Shown here: one piece after another, positions 45,556-57,609 of the stretch
How the letters are laid out: every line of letters starts with the position of its first letter
How positions within the stretch are numbered: position 1 is the stretch's first letter
Source of the DNA: Polaromonas sp. AET17H-212
Lineage (GTDB): Bacteria; Pseudomonadota; Gammaproteobacteria; Burkholderiales; Burkholderiaceae_C
Length of the DNA stretch: 64,000 nucleotides
Reading direction: 5' to 3'
Assembly (NCBI RefSeq): GCF_002379085.1
Contig: NZ_NBZW01000013.1
Location: 1-64,000, forward strand
The notes under the pieces: model-generated
Told to the model about the DNA's origin: nothing
Seen by the model: the letters and a program-made list of their open reading frames with translations, nothing else
Databases searched by the model: none
Made by a program: the position numbers and the translations under genes

Positions 45556-46475
45556 TGGACAAGACCATGGAATTCACCAAGACACCCGGCTGGCTCGACT
45601 GGTACGCCGGCCCGTCCAAACCCCGCTTCCAGCTGCCCGCCGGCGCGGTGGACGCGCACTGCCATGTGTTCGGCCCGGGTGCGCAGTTCCCCTATGCGCC
45701 CGAGCGCAAGTACACGCCGTGCGACGCCTCCAGGGACCAGCTGTTTGCCCTGCGCGACCACCTGGGTTTTGACAAAAACGTGATCGTGCAGGCCACCTGC
45801 CACGGCAGCGACAACCGGGCGCTGGTCGATGCCCTGCGGCACTCGAACAACAAGGCGCGCGGTGTGGCCACGGTCAACCGCAACGTCACCGGCGCCGAGC
45901 TGCAGGACATGCATGAAGCCGGCGTGCGCGGCACCCGTTTCAATTTTGTCAAACGCCTGGCCGACTTCACGCCGCGCGAGGTGTTGCTGGAGATTGCCAA
46001 CCGGATTGCACCGCTGGGCTGGCATGTGGTGGTGTATTTCGAGGCGCAGGACCTGCCCGAGCTGTACGACTTTTTCACCGCGCTGCCGACCACGGTGGTG
46101 GTGGACCACATGGGCCGGCCCGATGTAACCAAGCCGGTGGACGGCCCCGAGTTCGAGCTGTTCGTCAAGATGATGCGCGAGCACGGCAACATCTGGAGCA
46201 AGGTCAGCTGTCCTGAGCGGCTCAGCGTGAATGGCCCGCCGGCCCTGAACGGCGAGCAGAACGCTTACCGCGACGTGGTGCCTTTTGCCCGGCGCCTGGT
46301 CGAGACCTTTCCCGACCGTGTGCTCTGGGGCACCGACTGGCCGCACCCCAACCTGAAAAACCACATGCCCGACGATGGCCTGCTGGTGGACTACATTCCC
46401 CATATCGCCACCACGCCCGCCTTGCAGCACAAGCTGCTCGTTGACAACCCGACCCGGCTTTACTGGGGAGACTGA
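45555..46475 (+). CDS. ligI: 2-pyrone-4,6-dicarboxylate hydrolase
   Basis: A 306-residue amidohydrolase of the LigI type. VDAHCHVFGPGAQFPYAPER (HxH near 35-37), GTRFNFVKRL, and WGTDWPHPNLKN with the catalytic aspartate are LigI/PmdD hallmarks. It opens 2-pyrone-4,6-dicarboxylate to 4-oxalomesaconate. It overlaps the Bug stop by one base and ends two bases before pmdA. Confidence 0.93.
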   Translation: MDKTMEFTKTPGWLDWYAGPSKPRFQLPAGAVDAHCHVFGPGAQFPYAPERKYTPCDASRDQLFALRDHLGFDKNVIVQATCHGSDNRALVDALRHSNNKARGVATVNRNVTGAELQDMHEAGVRGTRFNFVKRLADFTPREVLLEIANRIAPLGWHVVVYFEAQDLPELYDFFTALPTTVVVDHMGRPDVTKPVDGPEFELFVKMMREHGNIWSKVSCPERLSVNGPPALNGEQNAYRDVVPFARRLVETFPDRVLWGTDWPHPNLKNHMPDDGLLVDYIPHIATTPALQHKLLVDNPTRLYWGD

Positions 46476-46477
46476 TC

Positions 46478-47778
<1,301 letters not shown>

Positions 47779-47783
47779 CACCC

Positions 47784-47838
47784 CCGTTCGGGCTGAGCCT
47801 GTCGAAGCCTTGCCCTTCGACAGGCTCAGGGCGAACGG
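47784..47838. repeat. large imperfect palindrome of the CTTCGACAGGCTCAGG type
   Basis: CCGTTCG (47784-47790) and CGAACGG (47832-47838) close a long stem containing GAGCCTGTCGAAG and CTTCGACAGGCTC. This CTTCGACAGGCTCAG palindrome is common in intergenic DNA of many bacteria. It sits between pmdB and pmdC and may act as a transcript-stability hairpin. One copy is seen in the window. Confidence 0.85.
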
Positions 47839-47856
47839 ACACCAAGGAAAGTAATC

Positions 47857-48810
47857 ATGACCAAAACCATCAAAGTCGCGCTCGCAGGCGCCGGTGCCTT
47901 CGGCATCAAACACCTCGACGGCATCAAGAACATCGACGGTGTCGAAGTGGTCTCGCTGATCAGCCGCGACCTGGAAAAGACCAAAGAAGTTGCTGCCAAA
48001 TACGGCATCGCCCACGTCAGCACCGATCTGGCCGACAGCCTGGCGCTCAAGGAGGTGGACGCCGTCATTCTGTGCACGCCGACCCAGATGCATGCCGAGC
48101 AGTCCATCGCCTGCATGAAGGCGGGCAAACACGTGCAGGTGGAGATCCCGCTGGCCGACACGCTCCAAGGTGCGCAGGCCGTGGTCGCCCTGCAGAAGCA
48201 GACCGGGCTGGTCGCCATGTGCGGCCACACGCGCCGTTTCAACCCCAGCCACCAGTATGTGCACAAGGAAATTGCGGCGGGCCGCTTCAACATCCAGCAG
48301 ATGGATGTGCAGACCTATTTCTTCCGCCGCAGCAACATGAATGCACTGGGCCAGCCGCGCAGCTGGACCGACCACCTGCTGTGGCACCACGCGGCCCATA
48401 CGGTGGACCTGTTCGCCTACCAGTGCGGCAGCCCCATCGTGAAAGCCAATGCCATCCAGGGCCCGATTCACCCGGCGCTGGGCATTGCCATGGACATGAG
48501 CATCCAGCTCAAGGCGGCCAATGGCGCGATCTGCACCTTGAGCCTGTCCTTCAACAACGACGGGCCGCTGGGCACCTTCTTCCGCTACATCGGCGACAGT
48601 GCCACCTACATTGCGCGCTACGATGACCTGTTCAACGGCAAGGAAGAAAAAATCGACGTGAGCCAGGTCGATGTTTCCATGAACGGCATCGAGCTGCAGG
48701 ACCGCGAGTTCTTCGCCGCCATCCGCGAGGGCCGCGAGCCCAATTCCAGTGTCGCCAAGGTATTGCCGTGTTACCAGGTGCTGCACGACCTGGAACAGCA
48801 ACTGAACTGA
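47857..48810 (+). CDS. pmdC: 4-carboxy-2-hydroxymuconate-6-semialdehyde dehydrogenase
   Basis: A 317-residue Gfo/Idh/MocA-family enzyme. The Rossmann motif is ALAGAGAFGIKHLDGI at 8-23; CTPTQMHAEQSIACMKAGKH and MCGHTRRFNPSHQYVH are LigC/PmdC stretches. It oxidises the ring-cleavage product, as its cyclic hemiacetal, to 2-pyrone-4,6-dicarboxylate with NADP+. It follows pmdB after the palindromic spacer. Confidence 0.93.
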   Translation: MTKTIKVALAGAGAFGIKHLDGIKNIDGVEVVSLISRDLEKTKEVAAKYGIAHVSTDLADSLALKEVDAVILCTPTQMHAEQSIACMKAGKHVQVEIPLADTLQGAQAVVALQKQTGLVAMCGHTRRFNPSHQYVHKEIAAGRFNIQQMDVQTYFFRRSNMNALGQPRSWTDHLLWHHAAHTVDLFAYQCGSPIVKANAIQGPIHPALGIAMDMSIQLKAANGAICTLSLSFNNDGPLGTFFRYIGDSATYIARYDDLFNGKEEKIDVSQVDVSMNGIELQDREFFAAIREGREPNSSVAKVLPCYQVLHDLEQQLN

Positions 48811-48814
48811 CACC

Positions 48815-49831
48815 ATGCCCACCTCCTTGCCAACCCGCCGCATCGGCCCCTTCGACGTCTCGGCCATTGGCCTGGGCTGCATGAACCTGAGCCACGCCTA
48901 CGGTGCGCCGCCGTCGGCGGAGCAGGGCGAACGTCTGCTGCTCGCCGCACTCGATGCCGGCGTCACGCTGTTCGACACGGCGGCGCTTTACGGTTTCGGG
49001 GCCAACGAGACCCTGGTCGGCAAGGTGCTGTCCAGACACCGCAGCCGCTTCACGCTGGCCAGCAAGGGCGGCATGGCCGGCGTGCAGTTCGAGGACGGTA
49101 TCAAACGCGTGATCGACGGCCGGCCCGAAGCCATCCGCAGGAACTGCGAAGACAGCCTCCAGCGCCTGCAGACCGATGTGATCGACCTCTACTACCTGCA
49201 CCGCTGGGACAAGACGGTGCCGATCGAGGACAGTGTGGGCGCCATGGCGGAACTGGTGCGCGCGGGCAAGGTGCGCGCCATCGGCCTGTCCGAAGTGTCG
49301 GCCGCCACGCTGCGCAAGGCCCATGCGGTGCACCCGATTGCGGCGGTGCAGACCGAGTATTCACTGTGGACGCGCAACCCCGAGATCGCGGTGCTCGAGG
49401 CCTGCCGCGAACTGGGCGCGGCCTTTGTCGCCTTCAGCCCGGTGGCGCGCGGCTTTCTGTGTGACGCGCTGCACGACGTCGGCACGCTCCAGCCCAAGGA
49501 CATCCGCAGCGCCATGCCGCGTTTTGCGCCCGGCAACTACGCGGCCAACCTCCAGCTGCTGCCGCCCTACAAGGCGCTGGCCTTAGAGGCGGGCTGCACG
49601 CCAGCCCAGCTCGCGCTGGCCTGGTTGCTGCACAAGGCGCCGCACATCGTTCCGATTCCCGGCACCACCAGCGTCGCGCATCTGCACGACAACCTCGGCG
49701 CGGTGAACGTCCGGTTGGACGCCGGCCTGCTGGCCAGGCTGGAAGCGCTGGTCAACCAGGACACCGTCACCGGTCACCGCTACAGCGCGCAGAGTGCCGG
49801 CGAGGTCGATACCGAGGAGTTTGCCGCCTGA
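48815..49831 (+). CDS. aldo/keto reductase
   Basis: A 338-residue AKR. GLGCMNLSHAYGAPP, FDTAALYGFGANE (catalytic Asp and Tyr), ASKGG (Lys), and YYLHRWDKTVPIED (His) form the tetrad; IPGTTSVAHLHDNLGAVNV binds NADPH. It starts four bases after pmdC, so it is probably the last gene of the operon. A role with aromatic aldehydes entering the pathway is possible. Confidence 0.88.
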   Translation: MPTSLPTRRIGPFDVSAIGLGCMNLSHAYGAPPSAEQGERLLLAALDAGVTLFDTAALYGFGANETLVGKVLSRHRSRFTLASKGGMAGVQFEDGIKRVIDGRPEAIRRNCEDSLQRLQTDVIDLYYLHRWDKTVPIEDSVGAMAELVRAGKVRAIGLSEVSAATLRKAHAVHPIAAVQTEYSLWTRNPEIAVLEACRELGAAFVAFSPVARGFLCDALHDVGTLQPKDIRSAMPRFAPGNYAANLQLLPPYKALALEAGCTPAQLALAWLLHKAPHIVPIPGTTSVAHLHDNLGAVNVRLDAGLLARLEALVNQDTVTGHRYSAQSAGEVDTEEFAA

Positions 49832-49850
49832 GCGGATTCCGGGGTCGGGG

Positions 49851-49916
49851 TTTGCTATCTTATTGATAGCGTTTGGCGTATATTCCACAATGGATGACGG
49901 CCTTTTTTCTTGAAAA
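49851..49916 (+). repeat. interspersed repeat family, copy 8
   Basis: GCTATCTTATTGATAGC hairpin, then GTTTGGCGTATATTCCAC, GATGACGGCCTTTTTTCTTG. It lies 19 bases after the aldo/keto reductase stop and is the most diverged in its middle part. Confidence 0.75.
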
Positions 49917-49969
49917 CCCGAGCCCGATGCAGCGCCGGCCAGCGCTGGCCCCGCTGGACCGCGCGTGGT

Positions 49970-51118
<1,149 letters not shown>

Positions 51119-51342
51119 TCATGGCAGGTCGGTCAGTGCGCGCAGGCCGGCCTGCATCGCCGCTTCCGGCGGGGTGGTGTTGGCGCTGTCCTCGATGAAG
51201 TCGCCGAGGTGCGAATCGTCGTCGTCACCGATTGGCGTTTCCATCGAGATCGGCTCTCTGGCGATCTTCATGGGCTTCATGATCTTGCGGATATTGTCTT
51301 GCGGAATCGCCGTCTTCTCGGCCAGGATGCTGGCGTCGGGCT
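51119..51342 (-). pseudogene. internal fragment of rpoD (sigma-70 region 3), duplicated
   Basis: 51140-51342 repeats rpoD 55097-55290 with about a dozen substitutions and one 9-base in-frame insertion (GGCTTCATG near 51271). It keeps the reading frame: [20 protein letters not shown], then the [13 protein letters not shown] and DSANT...EAAMQAGLR parts, then TDLP and a stop at 51119. It corresponds to rpoD residues about 664-728 and lacks both ends. It begins exactly where the upstream TPR regulator ends. It has no start codon context, so no product is expected. Confidence 0.9.
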
Positions 51343-52919
51343 TAACGAACCCCGGCCATGGTCAAGCCATCCAGATACATCTGCAAATGCACAGGCTGTT
51401 TCAGGTAGAACAACTTGCGCTCCGCAAAGGCACGCGTGAAGCCCTGATTCTCGACAGCCAGTTGGGCAGCGCAGGCGCGGGCCTCCTCACGCCGACCCAG
51501 GTAACCCAGCGCGACAGCCTTGTGGGCTGCCGTCCAGTATTGGTGGTTCGGGATTTCGCTGGCCTTGGTGGTCCATTTCACCGCAGTTTCAAAGTCATGC
51601 TTGAAAATCATGGCCAGCGCGCCATAGGTCAGGAACGCCCACAACTGGGGATCACGCGGGCTCAGTTCAAGCGCCTTTTCGAACCTGACCCTGGCTTCCT
51701 CATAACGACCGAGGTAAGCCAGGGTGTCGCCGAGGCCGCAATGCGCCGCCGCGAGGGTTGGATTCAGGCTGACGGCCATCTCGTTTCCGATCAGCGCACT
51801 GTCGTATTCGCGCCGCGCCAGTTGAACCCGCGCCTTGAGCATGTAAAAGACTGCGTTCTGATCGTCAAGTTCGAGGGCCCGCTCCGTTGCCGCCAGCGCG
51901 GCATCAAGCAGATCACGCGCAGGCTCTGTATCCCAGTAGATCATTCCCAGAATCGTGGCATACGCCCACCAGGCCTGGGCTTCGCCAAAAGCTGGATCCA
52001 TCTCCCGGCTCTTCTGGAACAGGCGTTGCGCCTCCAGATTGTTTTGCGCGGTGAACTTGAAGAAATGTGCGACTCCCAGGTGGTAGCAATCCCAGGCCTT
52101 CAGGTCGGTGGGTTCCGTGCGCGCTACCTTTTGTCTTTCAGCAAGGCCGATCTGCGGCTCCAATTGAGCAACAACGTTTTCCGTGATCTCGTCCTGAACG
52201 ACAAACATATCCTCAAGTTCACGGTCATATTGCTCGGCCCATTTGTGATCTCCGGTACCAGCATCGATGAGCTCTGCCGTCACCCGGATCCGGGTGCCGG
52301 CGCGTCGCACGCTGCCCGCGACCACGTAGTGGGCGCGAAGGTCCCGGGCCGTACGACGTACGTCGATGGTCAGTCCCTTGTAGGCCAGGGTGGTGTTGCG
52401 GGCCACGACGTTGAGCCAGTGGTATTTCGACAAGCGGGTGACAATGTCCTGCGTGATTCCATCCGAGAAATATTCCTGGCCTGGGTCTCCGGACATATTG
52501 ACGAACGGAAGTACTGCAATGGTCGGCCGACCTTCCGCCATTGGATGGGCTGGGTCGTGGGGCAAGTGCGTGGCAGGCTCAAGGCCAGCGCTTCCATTCA
52601 CGCTGGTTGCTTCGCCCTCCAGCGCTATTCCAAACCGGTAGCCTCGCGCGGGGATCGTGATGATGACCTGCGGACTGAGAATTTTGCGTAACGCCGAGAC
52701 CTGTTGCCGAAGATTGTTTTCTTCGACCACCAGTCCTGGCCAGATGGCATCCATCAGCTCTTTTCCGCTGACCACACGATCACGGTGCTCAATCAGTGTC
52801 AGCAGCATGTCAAAAGCACGTGCACCGAGTGCGGTGGCGTGACCGTCAATCAAAATTGCCCGCTCGGTGGGGCGAATTTCAAAGCGATCGAAGCGATATG
52901 TGTGCGTGGAAGACGACAT
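51342..52919 (-). CDS. CadC-like winged-helix regulator with TolB-like and TPR regions
   Basis: A 525-residue protein. Residues about 5-100 are an OmpR/CadC-type winged helix: FDRFEIRPTERAILIDGHAT, then LVVEENNLRQQVSALRKIL and IPARGYRF. Residues about 125-250 resemble the adenylate-cyclase/TolB-like module (IAVLPFVNMSGDPGQEYFSD, GITQDIVTRL). The rest contains TPR-like helices (AAHCGLGDTLAYLGRYEEAR). No membrane segment is seen. ATG 52919 starts the winged helix. It may control the divergent lipoprotein/cupin genes. Confidence 0.87.
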   Translation of the reverse strand: MSSSTHTYRFDRFEIRPTERAILIDGHATALGARAFDMLLTLIEHRDRVVSGKELMDAIWPGLVVEENNLRQQVSALRKILSPQVIITIPARGYRFGIALEGEATSVNGSAGLEPATHLPHDPAHPMAEGRPTIAVLPFVNMSGDPGQEYFSDGITQDIVTRLSKYHWLNVVARNTTLAYKGLTIDVRRTARDLRAHYVVAGSVRRAGTRIRVTAELIDAGTGDHKWAEQYDRELEDMFVVQDEITENVVAQLEPQIGLAERQKVARTEPTDLKAWDCYHLGVAHFFKFTAQNNLEAQRLFQKSREMDPAFGEAQAWWAYATILGMIYWDTEPARDLLDAALAATERALELDDQNAVFYMLKARVQLARREYDSALIGNEMAVSLNPTLAAAHCGLGDTLAYLGRYEEARVRFEKALELSPRDPQLWAFLTYGALAMIFKHDFETAVKWTTKASEIPNHQYWTAAHKAVALGYLGRREEARACAAQLAVENQGFTRAFAERKLFYLKQPVHLQMYLDGLTMAGVR

Positions 52920-53282
52920 GGTGTCAATCACAAGGAGGGCCGTGACGAAGGGGTGTGGCGCCCAGTAACAGCCTAACAGTTTCACGTTTTTTTCACAACG
53001 TTTCACAGGCGTTTCATTGCATGGCCCGGGCAGGCGCCAGACACTGTTGGCAGGTCGACGGATTGCTCTGCTGGTGCAGTCAACAGACCATCAACACCAC
53101 AACCGGCCATGCACAGGGAGAAATTCCGTTCATTCTTCTCGACCGCGGGTTCACTGACCCGCAAAGCGGTGATCTGCTCTCCGGCCTGACAGGCCTGGTG
53201 AGCGCCCGCAAACCGCAATGAGTACCCGAACCTCACGGCTTTTGGAGAGGTTTGGTTTTTTCAACCATTTTTAAAGAAACAA
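52920..53282. other. 363-bp divergent spacer, no gene supported
   Basis: Open frames exist on both strands (for example 53003-53236 minus) but none has a credible start site or recognisable product. A weak hairpin (AACCTC ... GAGGTT) followed by TTTTTT lies near 53229-53262. Promoters for the TPR regulator and for the small lipoprotein should be here. Confidence 0.5.
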
Positions 53283-53408
53283 ATGTCAGGTGCTTTCAGG
53301 AAATGTCTGCTTATTGCCGCATGCAGCGCGGGACTTGCTGCCTGCACTGCCGTGTCTACCATGTCAAGCGAGCTTGTCGGAGCCGATGCTCGCACGACCA
53401 TTTCTTAG
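53283..53408 (+). CDS. small lipoprotein (41 aa)
   Basis: ATG 53283 to TAG 53408 encodes MSGAFRKCLLIAACSAGLAA followed by CTAVSTMSSELVGADARTTI and S. A charged start (R, K), a hydrophobic stretch and the lipobox LAAC make a classical entericidin-like lipoprotein signal; the mature peptide would be only about 21 residues. The ribosome site is weak (AAAGAA). It lies 30 bases before the secreted cupin gene and may share its transcript. Function unknown. Confidence 0.6.
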   Translation: MSGAFRKCLLIAACSAGLAACTAVSTMSSELVGADARTTIS

Positions 53409-53438
53409 GGGCTCCATCACGATCAGGAGAAATGCACA

Positions 53439-53909
53439 GTGAAAAATATACTTATTGCCCTATCCGTTGCTGTCGCCGGTGTCGGCCTGGGAGCGCCCGC
53501 AAGCCGGGCGGAGACGGCGCATCACATGATGGTCAGTCCCGCTGAACTGAAGTGGGCGGATGTCCCATCGTTGCCGCCGGGCGTGAAAATTGCGGTGATC
53601 GAAGGCCCCCTGAACGAGGCGGTGCCCATCACCTTCCGCCTGAAGTTTCCCGCCGATTACAAGCTTCCCGCCCATTGGCATCCCGGCATTGAGCATGTCA
53701 CGGTGATGTCCGGCACCTTCAACATGGGTACCGGCGACAAGCTGGATACGACGAAAACAAATCCCTTGTCCGCGGGCAGTGTCGCGATCATGGCGCCCAG
53801 GACCCAGCACTTTGCGTGGACCAGGGAAGAAGCCATTGTTCAGGTTCACGGCATGGGACCGTGGGGCATCAACTATGTCAATCCGGCAGACGATCCGAGA
53901 AAAAAATAG
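53439..53909 (+). CDS. secreted cupin-domain protein
   Basis: A 156-residue protein with signal peptide (MKNILIALSVAVAGVGLGAP to SRAE) and one cupin domain: LPAHWHPGIEHVTVMSGTFN gives the HxH...E metal site near 86-92, and APRTQHFAWTREEAIVQVHG the second motif with its histidine. The start is GTG 53439 with CAGGAG ten bases upstream. Secreted cupins of this sort have no single function. The neighbours are the small lipoprotein and a methyltransferase. Confidence 0.82.
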   Translation: MKNILIALSVAVAGVGLGAPASRAETAHHMMVSPAELKWADVPSLPPGVKIAVIEGPLNEAVPITFRLKFPADYKLPAHWHPGIEHVTVMSGTFNMGTGDKLDTTKTNPLSAGSVAIMAPRTQHFAWTREEAIVQVHGMGPWGINYVNPADDPRKK

Positions 53910-53993
53910 CCAGCCCACTGGCCGGTCTGTGAATTGACGGGCGCCCGCCTGGCCCGGCAGCGTGAAACTCAGCAAGCAGAAACTGGAGGTTTT

Positions 53994-54803
53994 ATGGACA
54001 CATCGATTCAAGCCCACAACCAGCGCCCGGCCGCCGTCTGGAGTTCTGGCGGGGCGGACTACGACCAGATCAGCAGCGGTATCGCCGATTCCATCGCGCA
54101 TTGCGTCCTGCGGCTTGGGCCCAAGCCCGGCGAGCACATTCTCGATCTGGCCACTGGCTCGGGCATGACCTCGCGGCAGGTGGCCAAGCGCGGCGCCAAC
54201 GTGATTGGCGCCGACATTGCATCCGGCCTGCTCGCAGCCGCCAGAGAGCGTGCCCAGGCCGAAGGGCTGACCATTGAGTACCAGCTGGGTGACGCCGAGG
54301 CGCTTCCCTTTGCCGACGGTGAGTTCGATGCTGTCATCTCGACCTGCGGCATCATGTTTGCCAGCCGGCCCGAAGCCGCGGCCGCCGAATTGGCACGCGT
54401 TACCCGCCAAGGTGGCCGCATCGCGCTGACCACCTGGCTGAGCGACAGCAACCTGTTCAAGATGTTCCAGGTGATGAAGCCGTACATGGCCGCACCGCCG
54501 ACGCCGCCTCCGCCCTCGCCATTCGAGTGGGGACGTACCGAGCGGATTCGGGAATTGCTGGAAGGCAATTTCGACTTGAAATTCGAGAAAGGCGTGTCCT
54601 ATTACCGGGAACCCAGCGGGGAGGCCGCGTGGAACACCTTTTCGGTCGGCTATGGGCCGACCAGGATGCTGGCTGCCAGCCTGGACGAGGCCAAACGCGC
54701 GGAGTTGCGACGTGACTTCATTGCCTTTCACGACGGCTTTCCAACGGAGATCGGGATCTGTGTGCCACGCGAATACTGGATGACGCTTGGCGTGAAGCGG
54801 TAA
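53994..54803 (+). CDS. class I SAM-dependent methyltransferase (UbiE-like)
   Basis: A 269-residue methyltransferase. Motif I is HILDLATGSGMTSRQVAKRG, followed by VIGADIASGLL, the acidic motif YQLGDAEALPFADGEFDAVI, and RVTRQGGRIALTTW. GGAGG lies just before ATG 53994. A proline-rich stretch (APPTPPPPSPFEWG, about 163-176) interrupts the C-terminal part. Substrate is not evident. Confidence 0.85.
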   Translation: MDTSIQAHNQRPAAVWSSGGADYDQISSGIADSIAHCVLRLGPKPGEHILDLATGSGMTSRQVAKRGANVIGADIASGLLAAARERAQAEGLTIEYQLGDAEALPFADGEFDAVISTCGIMFASRPEAAAAELARVTRQGGRIALTTWLSDSNLFKMFQVMKPYMAAPPTPPPPSPFEWGRTERIRELLEGNFDLKFEKGVSYYREPSGEAAWNTFSVGYGPTRMLAASLDEAKRAELRRDFIAFHDGFPTEIGICVPREYWMTLGVKR

Positions 54804-54810
54804 GCGGTCC

Positions 54811-54852
54811 AAAAAAAGCGCCTCCACCCCTTTCAACAAGGGATGGAGGCGC
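54811..54852 (-). terminator. rho-independent terminator of rpoD
   Basis: GCGCCTCCACCCCTT (from 54818) pairs with AAGGGATGGAGGCGC (54838-54852) with one mismatch. On the minus strand the stem is followed by seven T residues (54817-54811), the correct side for rpoD. The same hairpin, without a U-run, faces the methyltransferase transcript. Confidence 0.9.
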
Positions 54853-54874
54853 CATTGGCTGATGCAGCTGCTGA

Positions 54875-57277
<2,403 letters not shown>

Positions 57278-57609
57278 GGCGAACTCCCCCGGTGTGAAAC
57301 GTTCCTCAACAGACTTGGTTCCCGGCGCCCGACTGCAGTCGGGCTACAGGCACAAAAAATGCCCGCGCCGGATGGCTGGGCATTCAGGAATCCGGCGGAC
57401 TTGAGAGGTGTCTCAAGCCCGTCAGGCTCCACAGCAAGTTGTTTGGGCGAACATTTGGTGTGCAGTCCTTGCGGGGAGGTGGCCCTTCAACCTGTGAGGT
57501 CCCGTTCTTGCGGGGGGCTGGTACCGGAGGTGCTGCTGTCGCGCTTGCCGTAGCGGAAAATCGGATTATACCCTGTTGCCTCATTTTTGGGCAACAAAAA
57601 AGGGCCAAA
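57278..57609 (-). other. dnaG-rpoD intergenic region
   Basis: 332 bases with a promoter near its dnaG end (see next entry) and a long untranslated leader for rpoD of about 280 bases. GC-rich short hairpins occur (for example around 57330-57370), but no gene and no known RNA leader are recognised. Confidence 0.6.
57565..57594 (-). promoter_or_regulatory. sigma-70 promoter of rpoD
   Basis: On the minus strand a perfect TATAAT -10 box lies at 57570-57565, with TTGCCC as a -35 candidate at 57594-57589 and an 18-base spacer. It sits 15 bases beyond the dnaG stop and would drive rpoD separately from dnaG. Confidence 0.65.

Noticed and set aside
53003-53236. 77-residue minus-strand frame in the divergent spacer
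   Set aside because: No ribosome site, no family resemblance, and it lies where promoters are expected.
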